From: Pseudomonadota bacterium
Lineage (GTDB): Bacteria; Pseudomonadota; Gammaproteobacteria; Burkholderiales; Burkholderiaceae_C
Direction: 5' to 3'
Assembly (NCBI GenBank): GCA_021792835.1
Contig: JAJYTY010000007.1
Coordinates: 1 to 44,752 of the forward strand
DNA length: 44,752 nucleotides
A program made the position numbers and the translations under genes. The notes below the pieces were generated by a model. That model searched no databases, was not told the DNA's origin, and worked only from the letters and a program-made list of their open reading frames with translations. This document shows positions 44,440 to 44,752 of this stretch, in pieces (within the stretch, counting starts at the first letter, position 1; each line of letters starts with the position of its first letter).

Positions 44440-44676
44440 CTACGCGTGACGCGAGGCGATACCGGCCAAGCTCTTGCGCGCTGTGGAAAGCAACAATCTC
44501 AGCTGTATCGCGGGAACAAGGACACGGCCACGGTAGAGTGTCAAGTCGACGGAATTGCGTTCCGTCTTGAAGAACGCACGCTTGTGTTCGTAATCCCCCC
44601 GAAGCATATCGAATGCGGCACATCCTTCCTCGATGGCATGCTCGATGCAATAGCTGATGCACAGGCGCTGTTCGCG
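44440..44676 (-). pseudogene. C-terminal remnant of a CelD/BcsL-like acyltransferase gene
   Basis: Read leftward from 44676 to the stop at 44440, 78 codons give REQRLCISYCIEHAIEEGC, AAFDMLRGDYEHKRAFFKTE, RNSVDLTLYRGRVLVPAIQL and RLLLSTARKSLAGIASRHA. The AIEEG-x-x-x-F-D-x-L-R-G-D-x-x-x-K block is typical of the C-terminal GNAT fold of Acetyltransf_6 proteins. The first 300 or so residues are absent, no start codon precedes it, and a TAA stop sits directly upstream in the same frame, so it is a decayed fragment rather than a gene. It lies between the phosphopantetheinyl transferase and the last, partial gene. Confidence 0.6.
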
Positions 44677-44752
44677 TTAGAGGTTGATGACCTGCTTTCC
44701 GAGGGCCGAGGTGAGGATGTCGCGCGGGTCGGCGCCGCTGGCGCCCCAGAGA
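44677..44752 (-). CDS. C-terminal end of an unidentified protein, 5' partial
   Basis: The last 76 bases, read leftward, encode WGASGADPRDILTSALGKQV and a further INL before a TAA stop at 44677. The start lies beyond the window. The codon use is normal for the region, which supports a real gene end, but 24 residues are too few to name the family. Confidence 0.4.
   Translation of the reverse strand, partial: LWGASGADPRDILTSALGKQVINL

Noticed and set aside
44279-44662. Leftward 127-residue ORF with CLAC and CTLC pairs, at first suggestive of a ComF-like zinc ribbon
   Set aside because: It overlaps the acyltransferase remnant in another frame, has no SD, ends soon after the cysteines and shows no phosphoribosyltransferase part.

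Overview
The window is GC-rich (mostly about 65-70%) bacterial chromosome with dense, overlapping genes. The PA0069-type radical SAM protein, the BPSS1780-like membrane protein, the CPA2 antiporter, the CTGT-N8-ACAG LexA box and the XrtA/PEP-CTERM-style exopolysaccharide genes all suggest a beta- or gammaproteobacterium, perhaps near Rhodanobacteraceae/Xanthomonadales. I cannot fix the genus from sequence alone.

Left flank (1-8.9 kb), housekeeping and accessory metabolism: the 3' part of a KefB/KefC-type antiporter; two small hypothetical genes, the second without a stop of its own; a leftward three-gene PaoABC-type molybdenum hydroxylase (2Fe-2S, Mo and FAD subunits); a radical SAM gene behind a perfect LexA box; and an EamA/DMT permease. 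At 8.95-11.4 kb a beta-propeller lipoprotein is followed 6 bases later by a Tat-type lipoprotein whose paralogue lies at 33.6 kb.

Centre (11.4-35.1 kb), one large exopolysaccharide locus: a leftward unit encodes the polyprenyl-phosphate sugar transferase that starts the repeat unit, then TviB- and TviC-like enzymes that make UDP-HexNAc uronic acid. Diverging from it, a long rightward unit encodes the export lipoprotein, an outer-membrane beta-barrel, an ATPase fused to a decayed UDP-GlcNAc 2-epimerase, the chain-length determinant, a BY-kinase, a CelD-like acyltransferase, four glycosyltransferases, two exosortase-associated-type hydrolases, three polysaccharide deacetylases, a YdcF-family protein and the second Tat lipoprotein. 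The order is that of XrtA/PEP-CTERM loci, but I see neither an exosortase nor a PEP-CTERM protein here.

Right part: a leftward methyltransferase and GT2 gene (35.1-36.8 kb), then a rightward Wzy-like polymerase/ligase, GT4 glycosyltransferase and Wzx-like flippase (37.2-41.4 kb) complete a Wzx/Wzy-dependent pathway. The expected route is lipid-linked repeat-unit assembly in the cytoplasm, flipping, periplasmic polymerisation under chain-length/kinase control, export through the outer membrane, and trimming by deacetylases and possibly by the Tat lipoproteins. The last 3 kb return to general genes (BPSS1780-like, apt, LEA-type protein, phosphopantetheinyl transferase) and end in gene remnants.
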